Notes: a model not told the origin generated them from the letters alone. 64,000 nt of DNA from Diogma glabrata (GCA_963693315.1 OY856188.1:217949396-218013395), one strand, 5' to 3'. Counted from the first letter of the stretch, positions 37,139 to 49,312 are shown. A program made the numbers and translations.

Positions 37139-38988
37139 TAAGTTTTATTCTTCAAAACCAAATTGATTCTTTTCTGTCATTATTATGAAAACTACTGCCA
37201 TTTGTGTCCTTCAATAATTTTTTTTCCCATCATTGTTAACTTATTTTCAATAAATTTAACCATATAGCATAAACACAGAAACGATCAACGTCGTGATATG
37301 ATCGCTGAATTTTGATAAACAAAAATTATTTTTGAATAAATTTCCCAAATGTACCTTTTTTATTTAATTTTATAAAAACAAAAATTATAATTTTTCGTAT
37401 ATAGGTATATAAATATATATATATGTTTAGCAACTCAACAAAATTTATTTATATAAATATCCAATCCAACAACAAAAATCTACTCAAAAAAACATGTTGC
37501 CCAAAGTCAGATATCTCATTAAATAAAATTCTTTATTATTCAAACATAGCGTGATCGTTTATTCATCGGGTTTACAAAATCAAAAAAAAAATTAAATAAA
37601 AAATTATTATAATTTTATCTCCCAGTGATCCATCAACAAAAAAAAAACGATCAGATATTACCTTTCCATACAAAAAAACAAAAATATTAAAAAAACAATA
37701 CATTGAAGATCAAGAAATAAGAAGGAAAAAAATTTACTCTGTTTATAGCCCATTCGTATTTTTTTTATTAAATCTTGTACTAGACAAGTCATAAGCTAAC
37801 CAACAAAATCAACCAAATAAGAAAACAAAAAACATAAATAAATAAAAAGATCGATCGAGTATTTTTGTTTTGTTTTTTTTTTATTTATTAAAATATAAAA
37901 TAAGAAGAAAAAAATTGATCAAATGATCGTGCGGGTTTTTAAATTGTAAGTTTAAAGTATAGTAATAATATTAGGATATATACACATATTATACACGATC
38001 CTCGATCAAGATGAAGTTGATGATTAAGAAGAGTAATAAGAAAATTTTTAAAGTAAAACCAAAAATAAAGTTTTCTTTCAAATAATATCGGCAATACCTT
38101 TTGATGATATTACACGAAACATGTGTATCTGCATAATATTATTGATCATGTTACATACTCGTACACATATGATCAAAAAAACAATGCATTGAAAAAATTA
38201 AAAGTTGAGAGAATAATTTGGTTTTGAAAAATTCAATTACTATTGTGATCAGAAATATGTAGGTGGAAAACATTGATTAACAGTTAAGTAGATATCATTA
38301 CAGTTTACACATTTTTCAGAAACAATTGAGATCGGTATTTTTGGGATGATTGATAAATTCTATAAAACAGGTTCTGTTGCTTTTTAATATGTATATTGTA
38401 TGACAGTATCTAAGCCGATAATGGCAATTTTTTTTTTAGGCAAACGACTTTGTATGAACGATATATTATAATTTTTAAATATGATATTATTAATAAGAAG
38501 AAAAATCATCGACGACTTATTATTGACACACTATTACGTATTTATTCGTAGTTTAGATATTACAATCCGACCGTTGCACCAAGTGCTACGGACTTATATT
38601 TTACTTCAATAAAGGCTGTTTACCGTATGGTAATTCCTTGATCAGTATGATTTCTATTTTAATCGTTTATTGTTTGCTTGATTCATATTATATTATAGCA
38701 ACGATCACAATGCTCGTTTCGAATCAAGTTTTTTTTTTTCATTGAACGGATTATGCGAAGTTTTACAAATGTGTCAAACACCACATATACGATGGATTCC
38801 AATTAATTACATAACCATCTGATGATGCCCCATCAAATGTTTCTCATATATAGAGAAAATATTTTTTTTATGTTCACTAGTCCACTGACCACAACAACCA
38901 AATTGACTCTTGTCCCAGATTTAACCGATTTTGTCAAATTTTGCATACGCTTAGACGGTTTGGGATTATTATAATTTTGGTTTTTGCA
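37139..38988. other. AT-rich non-coding DNA
   Basis: No gene or repeat recognised. Many short GATC-containing motifs (GATCGATCG, ATGATCA) occur at 37840-38200 but form no regular array. Confidence 0.5.
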
Positions 38989-38996
38989 GTGGGTAA

Positions 38997-39812
38997 TAGG
39001 GTTGCCACGTGTCCTACTTTCGGTAGGACAGTCCTCCTTTGGAGCAAGAATTTCCTACGTCCTACTTTACTATAAAAATGTCCTACTTTATTCAAACTGT
39101 AATACAATATCTTACACTAAATAAAATAGATTTTTTTCCAACCTATTTCTCTCAAAAAACGCGTTAGCCAAATAAATAATCGTGATTGCACCTTTACTTA
39201 TATTAAATTTGTAACCGATTATTTTATTTTATGTCGAAAGGTTAGCAGCAATTAAGCAAACAATTTACATCGCTGTGACATATGTGAATATCTATGCTTT
39301 ATTACTCTATTTATTTAGGTGGTAAACCACCATTGTTTAAATAATTTTGAATTAAATCCACCGTTACACCTCTGTTTTTTTTAAAATAACTTTTGCTATA
39401 AATTAGCTGTTCTTAGTATTATTAATAAAATAAAATGACTGAACTGAATTTTGTTATAAAGTTAAATATTTGGCCACAGAAACCAACGATTTTGAAGGAA
39501 AATGTAAATATACAAAACAGAACTATTTATGAGTAACTGGCTTACAACATAAGTTTATTGATTTTAATGAAAGCATTGGAGGCTAATAACACAAATGCGA
39601 ATTTGTATGCCGTTATTCATTATAAGTAAATCAATTAGCATTACAGAAATAACGCCCATAGATTCATACTTACACTAAACCAAAACCTAATTTAAAAAAA
39701 AAATTATTTTATAACTGAAAAATGAAGTGGCGCAAATCCAACGAGTTTTTTAGTTTTAAGACCGTAGGGGTAGTGTGTCCTACTTTGAAACTTTTAAAAC
39801 GTGGCAACCCTG
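38997..39812. mobile_element. Non-autonomous hAT element with 8-bp target duplication
   Basis: The element is bounded by the perfect 8-bp duplication GTGGGTAA (38989-38996 and 39813-39820). Termini are TAGGGTTGCCACG on the left and CGTGGCAACCCTG on the right, imperfect only at the outermost base. Subterminal motifs GTCCTACTTT recur on the left (39020-39090, several times) and once on the right (39777), a usual hAT transposase-binding arrangement. At 816 bp with no coding sequence, it depends on a transposase elsewhere. Similarity of the 8-bp target length and the CAGGG-type end to hAT elements is established knowledge. Confidence 0.93.
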
Positions 39813-39820
39813 GTGGGTAA

Positions 39821-40320
39821 TGTAAAGGTTGCATGCCAAAATAACGTTTTTTATGTCAACATCACAAAGCTCAGGTTAATTCGACCCGTGTTCACGTATA
39901 TAATGGATAGTCTCAATTTTGCATTGATTCACACAGATCTGGTTCAACGCAATTTGGTTTGATTTTTTTTTTGTGGTTTCGTACGAGATTTGGTTGTAGG
40001 TGGAAAAATTGCCAAAAATAAAATAAATCTAAAAAATTTCTCTCATTAGAACACCAGCCAATTTTCCGATTCCTTTCATATCCATCGAATTGTGTCTAAT
40101 TTTCAAATATCTAGATGACTCCGTGTTGGTTCAGGATTGCTTTTAGATGGTGAAAATGTACACATAAAGAAAAATAAATTTATCAAATGTTTAGTGAAAA
40201 ATTTAACAAATGACACCGATTTCTGCTTGGCCTTCTTCAGACTTGTGTTAATAGAACTCATCCGTCAAGTTTCACATTCATAAAAGTGATTTTCAGAAAA
40301 TTTTTACCAACTTTCTAACC
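39821..40320. other. Non-coding DNA between hAT and LINE
   Basis: No gene recognised. The stretch leads into the endonuclease start of the LINE relic. Confidence 0.5.
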
Positions 40321-42152
40321 AGAATACACATTCAAAATATTTGTGGATTGAATGCCAACCGTGATGCCGTGCAACATCATATCGAGCATGACAAACCGCA
40401 TATACATTTTCTTATAGAAACAAAGGTTTCTGAACTCTATACCTCTGACGTAACACTAAATCCCAAATATCGGCCGAATGCCAACCGTGATGCCGTGCAA
40501 CCGTGCCGAATGCCAACCGTGATGCCGTGCAACATCATATCGAGCATGACAAACCGCATATACATTTTCTTATAGAAACAAAGGTTTCTGAACTCTATAC
40601 CTCTGACGTAACACTAAATCCCAAATATAGGCTTGAATCAGTAACACTAAATCCCAAATATAGGCTTGAATCAGCTTTTAAACTTCATCAAGGTGTATGT
40701 GTATAGATTCATGAGAGTGTTGGATGTAAGCGCTTTACAAATTTTGAACTACATGGTGATGGCTACAACACAGTCTTATTAAAGGTTTATTTACCTAAAA
40801 TTTCTTTCTTCACCATAGCTTTATACCGGTCTTAAAACAAACATAATTCCAATTTTTTTAATCTCTTGACTAATGTTGTCGACGAAATTAGAGCACAATT
40901 TCAAAGTTGTGCATGCATCCAAATTTTTGGAAGACAACCATTTGATATCTGATAGCTAATACGGTTTTAGAAACAAAGATCAACAATCGGTCTATTGAAC
41001 TATGTAGCACATCTTTGGAATAGCATACTTGATAAAGGTGGTAAAACGTACGTTATCGCATTAGACAAGCTCGTTGCGTACGGTTGTCATCCCGCAGTCG
41101 TGAACTTGATTCAAAATTTTCTTCTGAGTCCTAATTAATAACCGCTGGTGTACGGCTCAGTAAAACGAACTGTTGAAAATCACCAATAACCCAATAAATA
41201 ATTTTGCAGATCATAGTACACTGCACAAGTCATTCGTCCCTCTATCTTCATGTGGTAAAATGCATGAACGAATAGATCCCGCCCGAAAAGACACTCCCAT
41301 AAATGTAAACGAGGACATAGAAAAAGTCGCCGATTCGAGTGACAAAATTTGGTGAATTTTGACTCCACCAAATCACAGCTATTGATTGTTTCCAGATCAA
41401 AGACTGAGTTCCTCAACGATATTTCAATTAATATGTGTGACGACCAAATAGACAAATGTCAAAGTATTCATTTATTGGGAGTCACAATTTCCAATGACTT
41501 ACCCTGGAATGGTAATGGCAAAGAGTGCGTCAAGAAAACTCGGCCTTCTCAATAGATGTAAAAAATATTTTACTCCGTATTAATTACTCCACATTTACAA
41601 GTCCTATATTTGTCCCTGAATGAAGTATTGTTGTCAAGTTTTTGGCACTGCATCTGTTACCATCCTGGCTCTTTTGGACTCTATTCAAAAGCGTGCTATA
41701 CGAATTGTTGGTGATTGAAATTCGACATTAAATCTTGGTTCCCTACAACATCGTCGCATTGTTGCTGATCTCGTTGTTTTTTATAAATATCGTCACCAGC
41801 AGTGCTCGGACGATATCAATCCATCATGCCTCAAACATATTATTTTCCTCGTTTTACTCATCCATCGGTTTGTGCAAATAGTCAAACTGTCGAGATTACT
41901 CACTGTCATAGTAACAAAATCCAAGAGACTTCTTTATGCGTATATCGTGCAAATGGAATGCTTTGCTTAAATCAATAGTCTCGAGTGCCTTCAATCCACA
42001 AACATTAAAAAAAACGTCCACTATCACATCAGAACGAATGTTGTTGTTGGACCTAGGTCTTAAAAGGTATCTTTGTACTGTTGTGACATATTTTCTAATT
42101 CCTACTGTTGTGTAGTTTCTTTATTAAACATTACTTTTTATTAAAAAAAAAA
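40321..42152 (+). pseudogene. Jockey/I-like LINE, internally deleted, 3' poly(A)
   Basis: The endonuclease start is at 40340 (NICGLNANRDAVQHHIEHDK, then LIETKVSELYTS). The relic then jumps to the reverse transcriptase: TIGLLNYVAHLWNSILDKGG near 40990, YVIALD truncated before the usual SKAFD, AYGCHPAVVNLIQNFL, and NNFADHSTLH at about 41191-41223. The FADD box reads FADH (41203-41214), so a catalytic aspartate is lost. The thumb and C-terminus follow: NFDSTKSQLLIVSRSK, IHLLGVTISNDLPW, CKKYFTPY, LLDSIQKRAIRIVGD, LQHRRIVADLVVFYKYRH. An A-run near 42139 ends it. Frameshifts and stops are numerous. The endonuclease part is locally duplicated. Clade assignment is from recalled C-terminal motifs common to Jockey-group elements. 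Confidence 0.88.
40350..40672 (+). repeat. Stepwise tandem duplications inside LINE endonuclease
   Basis: A 121-bp segment (40350-40470) recurs nearly perfectly at about 40506-40628. The first 26 bp are copied a third time between them (40475-40500). A further duplication of about 33 bp (GTAACACTAAATCCCAAATA plus AGGCTTGAATCA) lies at about 40608-40672. These are post-insertion duplications, since they disrupt the frame logic of the protein. Confidence 0.88.
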
Positions 42153-45100
42153 AAACAAATCTTATATTACCAAAAGTAAAATATAAAATCAAGATTTAAT
42201 TGAAGAAAAATTAAAATCGACACTATTCGCTAAGAAAAAGATTTGACTATTTATCATTTTCGTTTTTTCCAATTTTTAAATTTAAAATCACAAAACTTTT
42301 AGAAAATTAAATAATTTTAGCTCAAATAGAAAATCAAAATTGATCATCTATTTTAAATTGTATCCAATAAGTGACTTGCTCGAACAGAATGCCCGATGTT
42401 TTATTCGCGAGAATTTTCTATCTTCGTTTCTTTTCAAATATATATTGAGCACCCTCCAGCCCAATAAATATTCAGAATTTCCATATCACATGATATGAAA
42501 TTATAGATCCAGTTGAATGAGTAATAAGAAAAAAAAATTAGCATCGCGCCATTTCTATTCATAACACGAAAAATCAATCCACATCAAAGACAATTTCCAC
42601 ATATAATAAATTCTGGACATCCACTTTTCTTGATATCCAAAGTATCCACTTTGATGAAAGTTTCATATTCTCTCTTTGATAAATATCATTTGTACGACCC
42701 AATTTTTATTATTGAGGTAGGTTTAAAAAAAACGAAATAATAAATCGATGTACAGAGTTTCTTTGGATGTTTTTGTCTTTGATGTTTTTTATTTTGATAT
42801 AAAGAAAGAATTTAAATAGGATAGTGAATTATTTATCTGATTTTGATTCAAAAATCGAAATAGGGCCGATCGTTACAAACATGAATCTGAAATTGATAAT
42901 CGATACTTCGTCGCAAATACAGACGTTTAGTGAAACTGTTATTAACATTAACTCAATTTATTTTATGGCATTCTTTAAAAGTATAACAGAAATATCAAAG
43001 TATATAACAGAAATATCATTTTCAATGGTTGTCAGAACGCCGGTTTTCTTGATATTTATAAACACCACACCTAAATCAAATTTTATAATGTCATTAACCT
43101 CGGTCTTTGCTGTGACTTGTTTTTTAGAGTTTAAACAATATGAAACACTGATCGCTTCTGTTCCATTATTATTTTAGAGATCATAATCGAATTGAATAAT
43201 CCTTATATATGTTAGTTCGTACATATTTTCTCTTTTTGTATTTTTCGTATACATTTTTGGGAAGATTATCGCATCTATACAGATATTTTTTTTGAACATG
43301 CAAATGAATTTTGTTATACGAAAACATGTTTTTTTTCGGAGAATTAACAATAATGTCGTCCTTTTATAATTTCGATCACCGGCACAAACTTATGTTTATA
43401 ACAATATATTTAATAATATAATCCTTCTAGAAATTTGTAATGGATCATGATCACAAAAGCAGTGGGCGTGTGAGTGATATTTGATTTTAATTATATATTA
43501 CATGAATTTACATGGATGTGTGTTGTAGGTTTACGATACTTTATATATTTTTTGATGAACTTTGTTAACCTATCGTTAATGATCTTTCATAACACACAAA
43601 AATAATTCTACAACCCTCTATCATACACAAAAACCGAACAAATTTTAAATTCAAACCGAATCAAAATAATTTACACAAAAAAATTATTGTCACAAAAATA
43701 TATAAATACATATATAAATTTCACTCAAGATACAATTTTTTGTAGTCGTTGAGTTTTTAATTTTTTTTTGTCAAAATGATTGATTGTCGTCTGGTGATAT
43801 GATTCGTTACACTACAATAAAAAAAACATACAACAATGAGTTTTGATTACCGCATGAAACAGTTTCATATATACACACAACAGCTATAATAATCAAAATA
43901 ATAATTGTGCATCATTTCTACATTCCACATCAAATCTCAACTGTAACAAATTTCGTCTATAAAAATCATAGTTTTGTTTTTAGTAACAAAAAAATATTTT
44001 TAATCTAAAACAACAAAAAAAAAATGTAATTTTATTTTTAATATTTTTTGTTGATATAATGATTTTCAACTCTTAACCTTTTTAATATAATTTTTTTTTG
44101 TTTTGCGCGAATAATTTTTTGATTTTAGTTTCCCATATCAGAATAAAATTCCCATAATTAAGAGAAACGTGAAAACGAAATTGTAAGAAACGAAAATAAC
44201 GCAAAAATAAATTATTGTTAAAAGTTCACTTTGCAAAAAGTAAAGTTATATAAATGATTGGTGATAAAATTACGGAGATATCTATTATGAAATTATAGGG
44301 ATAGGAGGATATTGATTTTTACAATTTATTTATGATTAATGGGTTTTCATTTCGGAGAATGTTCTATATTGAGTTTCATAAAAAAATATTTAGGAGCTTT
44401 CACTTTTCAGGCTATTTTAGAGGTTTCAGATCTTCAGTTTTTAACACATTAAATTGTAGTGATCATATGCACATTTGATTTTATATGAATCGGGTACTAG
44501 CTTTCAGTTGGTTATATTTACTCTTTAATTTAAAAGTTTAGAATACATATTTTAAAAATTATAATTCACATAGACTGAAATTGAGTAGATTTAAATAATT
44601 AGAATTTTTGAGAGCAATTTATCTCAAGTCAGTATAGGCATATTTTGAGTCTTCTAATGTAATGCTAAGGTGTTACGTGAGGTGTTGAATGTTTGAGTCT
44701 TCATGTTATTGAGTTTTTGAGTGTTTAAATCCTTAGTTTTGAGTATTTGATTATTTGAGCCTTTGAAGTGATGAGCATTTGATTTATTGGGTATTTGACT
44801 CTTTGATGTCTTTAAATGTTAGACTTATTTGGGGTCATTGTATGAACAACGATGGATAGAAAAAAATCCGAGAATAAAGTTATATCTTCATCCGAGAATT
44901 TTATTTCTCGTCGATTGTATGAACACCGATAGAAATTTTCGTATTTTTGTTTTTATTGCATTTTTACAGCAGTATTTTTAGAAGTGGCAATACCCTTTCT
45001 TTTGCTTTTCTATTAAATAAATTTACTTATAAATAAAAAAAATTATTTGTAAACTTAAATTAATTTGATTAAAATTATAATAAAAATATTATTTATTTTG

Positions 45101-45165
45101 ATTTATTATTTTATATCAAAATACAAATTTTAGAAACGCACAAATTTAAATTTAAAAAGAAATAC
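42153..45165. other. AT-rich region without recognised gene
   Basis: The longest open frame, 42824-43177 (117 codons), is Ile/Ser/Thr/Phe-rich, lacks neighbours or splice context, and matches nothing I know, so I do not call it a gene. A weak TTTGAGTNT-type repetition occurs at 44640-44830. Confidence 0.5.
44640..44830. repeat. Degenerate TTTGAGT-type simple repeat
   Basis: Recurrent TTTGAGTCTT, TTTGAGTGTT, TTTGAGTATT, ATTTGAGCC and ATTTGACTCTT motifs over about 190 bp without a strict period. It resembles a decayed minisatellite. Confidence 0.5.
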
Positions 45166-45300
45166 TAGTGATGCACCGAGTACCCGGCAATTACCCGGGG
45201 TACCGGCAAGTACCGGCTTAACCGGCCCAATTTTGAAATACCTGGTCTTTACCCGGAACCGGCAATTTTTCCATTACCCGATACCGGGTAAAAATAAAAT
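45166..45300. mobile_element. Probable hAT terminus with clustered ACCGG motifs
   Basis: TAGTGATGCACCGAGTACCC resembles the start of Ac-like hAT elements. It is followed by about ten ACCCGG/ACCGG/CCGGG motifs within 130 bp in otherwise AT-rich DNA, as expected for subterminal transposase-binding repeats. The matching opposite end was not found, so this is a fragment or one end only. Confidence 0.45.
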
Positions 45301-45632
45301 AAAAAGATTCTAAAATCTGTAAATTAAGTTTATTCTTCTAAAATAAAATAATAAAAATAATTATATAAACCAATCGCAAATAAAATCGTTAATAAAAATT
45401 AAAGTAATTAATTCAATGTAACTGAGCATCGCTCAGTGGCCGAAGTACGACCATTGTAAATAGAAATTGCAAATAGACCTTCCAACAAAATAACTACAAC
45501 ACATTTGGAGGCAATTTTTGTGAGCAATTAAGCTTAAGTACATATTGGAAATCACTTGAATTTTGCAATTCGAAATAACTTTTGATTTTCTCTAAAATTC
45601 CTTTTGAATTTTTTTTTTGTTTTTTGTGTTTC

Positions 45633-45712
45633 GTGCCAGGATTCGAACTCACATTCATCAGAGACACATGTTCAAATCCCGTGTCTCTTACTCAAGCCAC
45701 ATCGGTGATGAC
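45633..45712 (-). other. tRNA-like sequence with Pol III A and B boxes
   Basis: On the minus strand a B-box-like GTTCGAATCC lies about 42 nt after an A-box-like TGGCTTGAG, close to normal tRNA spacing. An 8-bp hairpin AGAGACAC/GTGTCTCT replaces the anticodon arm but closes a 13-nt loop, and no proper acceptor stem forms. It is therefore a tRNA-derived SINE head or tRNA pseudogene rather than a functional tRNA. Confidence 0.5.
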
Positions 45713-46090
45713 GAACTATATTTTAATTTTCATGTTCAGATAATTTCTAAATTGAAACTTCATCATTTTTCATATTTACTTAAGTTGAATCTTTCATTAT
45801 GATTACATATTGAAATTTGCATTTCTTCGGGATTTTTGTATTAAATTTCTAGATATTACGATGTATGAATTCATAGGATGAGAGAATATTTCGTCTACAA
45901 CATATTATTTCAGAGTTTGATTTATTGATTCAATTGATTTTGATCGATTGTGAAACAAATAACTCGAAAAAACAAAATAATCGAACAAAAAACACACCTT
46001 CTCGTTTTTTTCCTTTTTGCTTAAAGAAATCCAAATTCCAAAAAAATGTGTTCGGCACATCTACTACTCAAGACCTTTCCAACGATATAT
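45713..46090. other. Non-coding DNA left of the gypsy fragment
   Basis: No domain recognised; it should contain the integrase if the element were complete, but none is visible. Confidence 0.5.
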
Positions 46091-47330
46091 TTATTGTTGC
46101 ACTTTTGTTGAGGTAAATAACTTTAAATGGTACCACCAAAATAGTGCTGTGCCTTGAAGCCTTGCAAAAGCAGAACAGTCAGTTGCTATTACAAATTTTA
46201 ATCCCGACAAATAAGCCTGAAACTTTTTAAGAGCTGCAACTATTGCCGAAACTTCTAATTCGTAGCTATTATAACGCTCTTCACATGGACTGGTTTTCTT
46301 ACTATTGTAAAATAATGGGTGGAAATCGTCATCATCAGCTGATTTTTGGAGCAATACCGCACCAAGTCTGATTTTACAAGCATCTGTGTGTAATTCTGTC
46401 TGTGCTGTTAAGATAAATTTTTAGCACAGGCGCATCTAAAAGGATGTTCTTAAGTTGGTCAAACGACTGTTTTTCCATCTTTGAATTTAAACTCCATATT
46501 CTTCCGCAATAAATCGGTTAGAGGCTTAGCAAGCACTGCATGTCCACTAACAAACTTATGGAAGTAGCCGGTTAGCCCTAGAAAACTTTGCACTTTTTTG
46601 ATTGAATTAGGTTCAGGTTACTTCAATATTGCTTCTTTTTTTAGGGTTTAATATTACCAGCTTCAGTTGCTTAAATACTCTATATTTTTGCATAGAAACT
46701 GACATTTGCTCCATTTGATTTGTAAGCCGTTTTTTCTGAAAGTCTTAACACCATTTCAAGCCTCGTCATTGCTTCATTTTCATCTTTGGCCGGAATAACT
46801 ACATCATCCATGTATAGACGCATACAATATTCTGTACAGATAATGGCTATAAAATATTGTTAATGTACCTTTGGAATACGGCTGGGGAGTTGCACAGTCC
46901 AAAAGGTGCTCTTAAAAATTCATATTGCCTAAATGGCACAACGAATGATGTATATTTTATTGATTCTAACGCAACAGGCACATAAAAAAACCATTTTTAA
47001 GATCTAACGTAGAAAATAATGTGGCTTCCTGCAAATTATTTATTTGTTCCTCAATTAGTAGTAAAGGATATCGATCTTTTATTACTGACTGATTCAGTTT
47101 TCGATAATCTACCATTATCCTTTTCGATCCGTCTTTTTTGTTTGCCAATACTATTGGGCTTGCAAATTTTGATTTGCTTGGTCGTACAATACCATCATCA
47201 ATCCATACATCAATTAGCTGTGGTACTAATTAAGTTTCTATATAGTGGAGAAAGTTTTCTAGGTTTCTGATAAATTGATTTCTCGTTGGTAAGAACTATA
47301 TTCATCTCAATCTCACTCTCTGGAATAATT
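46091..47330 (-). pseudogene. Reverse transcriptase and RNase H remnant (gypsy-like)
   Basis: Motifs in order are KKDGSKRIMVDYRKLNQ (47146 down), ATLFSTLDLKNGF, YTSFVVPFRQYEFLRAPFGL followed by CNSPAVFQRYIN, and YMDD (46803-46814), all classical gypsy RT boxes. A connection region follows (LKNILLDAPVLKIYL). RNase H has TDACKIRLGAVL, RYNSYELEVSAIVAALKKF and FVIATDCSA. In the first RT box D is present (LDLKNGF). Frames change at least four times. Integrase is absent. Confidence 0.88.
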
Positions 47331-47371
47331 TTTTTATAGGGTTGTAATTGTACATCATTTTCATAATTGCA

Positions 47372-47752
47372 TCAGCGATCTCCTTGTTTTTTAAATGTGT
47401 TTAGAGTTAACATTGGCTTATTGTCTTCAATTTTTATGGAAAAAATTTCTGGTACGAACTTTTTCATCGGGATTCCTAAGGGACTAAGGACAGTTACCGT
47501 TTGGTCGAGTAACTCTTTTCCCAAAATAATTTCAGCTGGTAAAAGTTTATCTAAAACGATATGAAAAACAGTTGAAAACTCGTCATCATCAACACTAATC
47601 TTTGTATAAAATCTTCCTTTTGTTGTTAGTCCTAAAGATCCAGCTCCACTAAACGTTGTGGTATGATCGACAAAACTTTGACTGCCAATAATTTCATACT
47701 TTGTTTTGTTCATAAAATTTAAATCACTGCCATTATCTACCTTGGCATACAA
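47372..47752 (-). pseudogene. Retropepsin-like protease region
   Basis: A 126-codon open frame contains VDNGSDLNFM near its start, the position of the catalytic D-S/T-G motif (here D-N-G-S, an altered active site). It also has LPAEIILGKELL near residues 78-89, corresponding to the conserved ILGxDFL segment. The flanking order (zinc knuckles before, reverse transcriptase after) supports the call. The unusual DNGS suggests inactivation or a non-canonical lineage. Confidence 0.75.
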
Positions 47753-47839
47753 TTTAATTTCATTTATTACGATCTATTTAATATTCCTTTCTTTTTGTTG
47801 TTGATCGTTGATAGCTACATAAACTTTGTTCTCCTTATC

Positions 47840-47949
47840 ACATTTTGGGGCAATGTGTCCAAATTCGCCACACTTAAAACATTTAGGCCCTTTTTCTTTA
47901 TTTGGACAACGTTTTCCTAAATGACCAGCATCACCACAACCAAAACAAT
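47840..47949 (-). pseudogene. Two CCHC zinc knuckles of gypsy-like Gag
   Basis: Minus-strand translation gives CFGCGDAGHLGKRC followed, after a short linker, by CFKCGEFGHIAPKC. Both are intact CX2CX4HX4C nucleic-acid-binding motifs at the nucleocapsid position, directly upstream of the protease. Confidence 0.93.
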
Positions 47950-47959
47950 GGGTTTTATT

Positions 47960-48685
47960 AAAATGACTGTTCTATGGTATGTTTTGGTTTCTGAATTTCT
48001 ATCGGCATTGAAGAAATCGGTTTTTTCATCTTGCTTCGCATTTCTTCATAAATATTTAATTTTTTCTTAAATTGAGTCATGTTACTCGCACCATTACCAT
48101 TACTGTTACACCATTTAAAATTGTTTTTTGGCTTCGTAATCATTAATTCCATCAATACAATACTCTTTAGTTGCATGCTCTTCTATGTGAGATGTTTTTG
48201 CATTTGTTTGTTCCTTTAACGAAATCAAATAAGCTTTAAATGGCTCACCTGGTTTCTTGTTTCTGTCATTTTTTTATGAACTACGGCACTATTTTTTGTC
48301 TTTTTAAATTCTTCAAGCAAGTGCATAGTAAACTTTTCCCAACTTGATATATCGTGGCTGCCCTGAGACTTTGCTTTGCAGTTCAAAATATTTATTTCAA
48401 ACTCTTTTAACTCGAGTTCCTTTTTGTGCAAAGCGAGTTTCTGCTCATCTAGATGCTTCTGTTGTTCATCTTACTTACTTTTATGATCTTCAATAAAAGC
48501 GGCTTTTTCTTGTTCTAACTGTTTTTTTGAATTGTTTTATTTGTACACATAGAAGAGCTAGCAGAAAATCCTTTATCACTGAAGTTGATTTCAACAATTT
48601 TGCGTCTAAACTTTGCCGTTGAATTGAATAAATCGTCAGCATATTTCTTTCGCTCTATTTCCTTTACTCGTTGCTTACCACCCAT
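47960..48685 (-). pseudogene. gypsy-like Gag fragment
   Basis: The frame starts MGGKQRVKEIERKKYADDLF at 48685 and is highly charged, with NKTIQKNS before a frameshift near 48530. Further pieces (48431-48225, 48176-47958) contain LELKEFEINIL and KPISSMPIEIQKP. Together they form a coiled-coil-prone Gag-like polyprotein leading into the zinc knuckles. At least three frame changes disable it. Confidence 0.7.
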
Positions 48686-49312
48686 TCTTTAGAAATAAAA
48701 TATATAAATGTTATTATATTGTGAAATATAAAATATAGTAATTTTCCTCAAAGAATAAAGATACTTATTTTTTAATCATAAAAATCACTTATGCCCGAAT
48801 TTATTCAATTATATATAGATCAGTTGTCGATATCTTTATCTAGAAGATATCTAACAGAATCGGTTTTTTTTTCACCTTCGGGTAGGGTTTATCTACCAGA
48901 TAAAGTTATTCGATACTTGAGGTACCAGATATCATGCAGATATAAGAATGAAAATTTGACATAATTGTTAAATATATATTTAAATTTATATTTATAAAGC
49001 TAAGTATGGTGGATAAAAGCAAAATTGCAAATTTGATAGAAGATTCACGATTCATATCAAATCTTTATCTTGTTCCTTTTTAAATAAATTTCTCAGTTGT
49101 ATTGTGGTTTCAGTATCGATTGTATAAATATGTCACATTTTCAGAGTTTCTAAAAAAAATTTTAAAAGCTTCTAGGGACTTCTAATCCCTTAAAAAATAA
49201 TCATATTCTACTCTAGAGAGCTTACGTAGTCTTAAAAGTATTGAAATGGCCTTTTTCTGAGTTTTCCAAATTCTGAGTTTTCTAAAAAAAAAAAACTACG
49301 AGTCAAGATCTC
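48686..49312. other. Non-coding DNA with GATATCTAACAG-type motifs
   Basis: Contains AAGATATCTAACAG (48846) and TATCTACCAGATAAAG; an inverted relative CTGTTAGATATG lies at about 50175. These may be the ends of an element that hosts the fold-back insertion at 49313-49810, but boundaries are unclear. Confidence 0.4.

Larger units (their letters stand above)
46091..48685 (-). mobile_element. Ty3/gypsy-like element fragment (gag, protease, RT, RNase H)
   Basis: Minus-strand domains run in order from 48685 downwards: Gag, two CCHC zinc knuckles, aspartic protease, reverse transcriptase, RNase H. The sequence breaks off after RNase H at about 46091, before any integrase. No LTRs were recognised at either side. 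The domain order RT-RNase H before a missing integrase and the RT motifs place it in the Ty3/gypsy group. Confidence 0.9.

Noticed and set aside
36865..37188. Open frames spanning 36865-37188
   Set aside because: They consist mostly of the 200-N assembly gap.
42824..43177. 117-codon open frame on the plus strand
   Set aside because: No recognisable domain, biased Ile/Ser/Thr/Phe composition, no splice context and no neighbouring exons; a chance frame in AT-rich DNA is the simpler reading.
45633..45712. Functional tRNA gene
   Set aside because: The anticodon arm has a 13-nt loop and no acceptor stem forms, so only a tRNA-derived repeat is supported.
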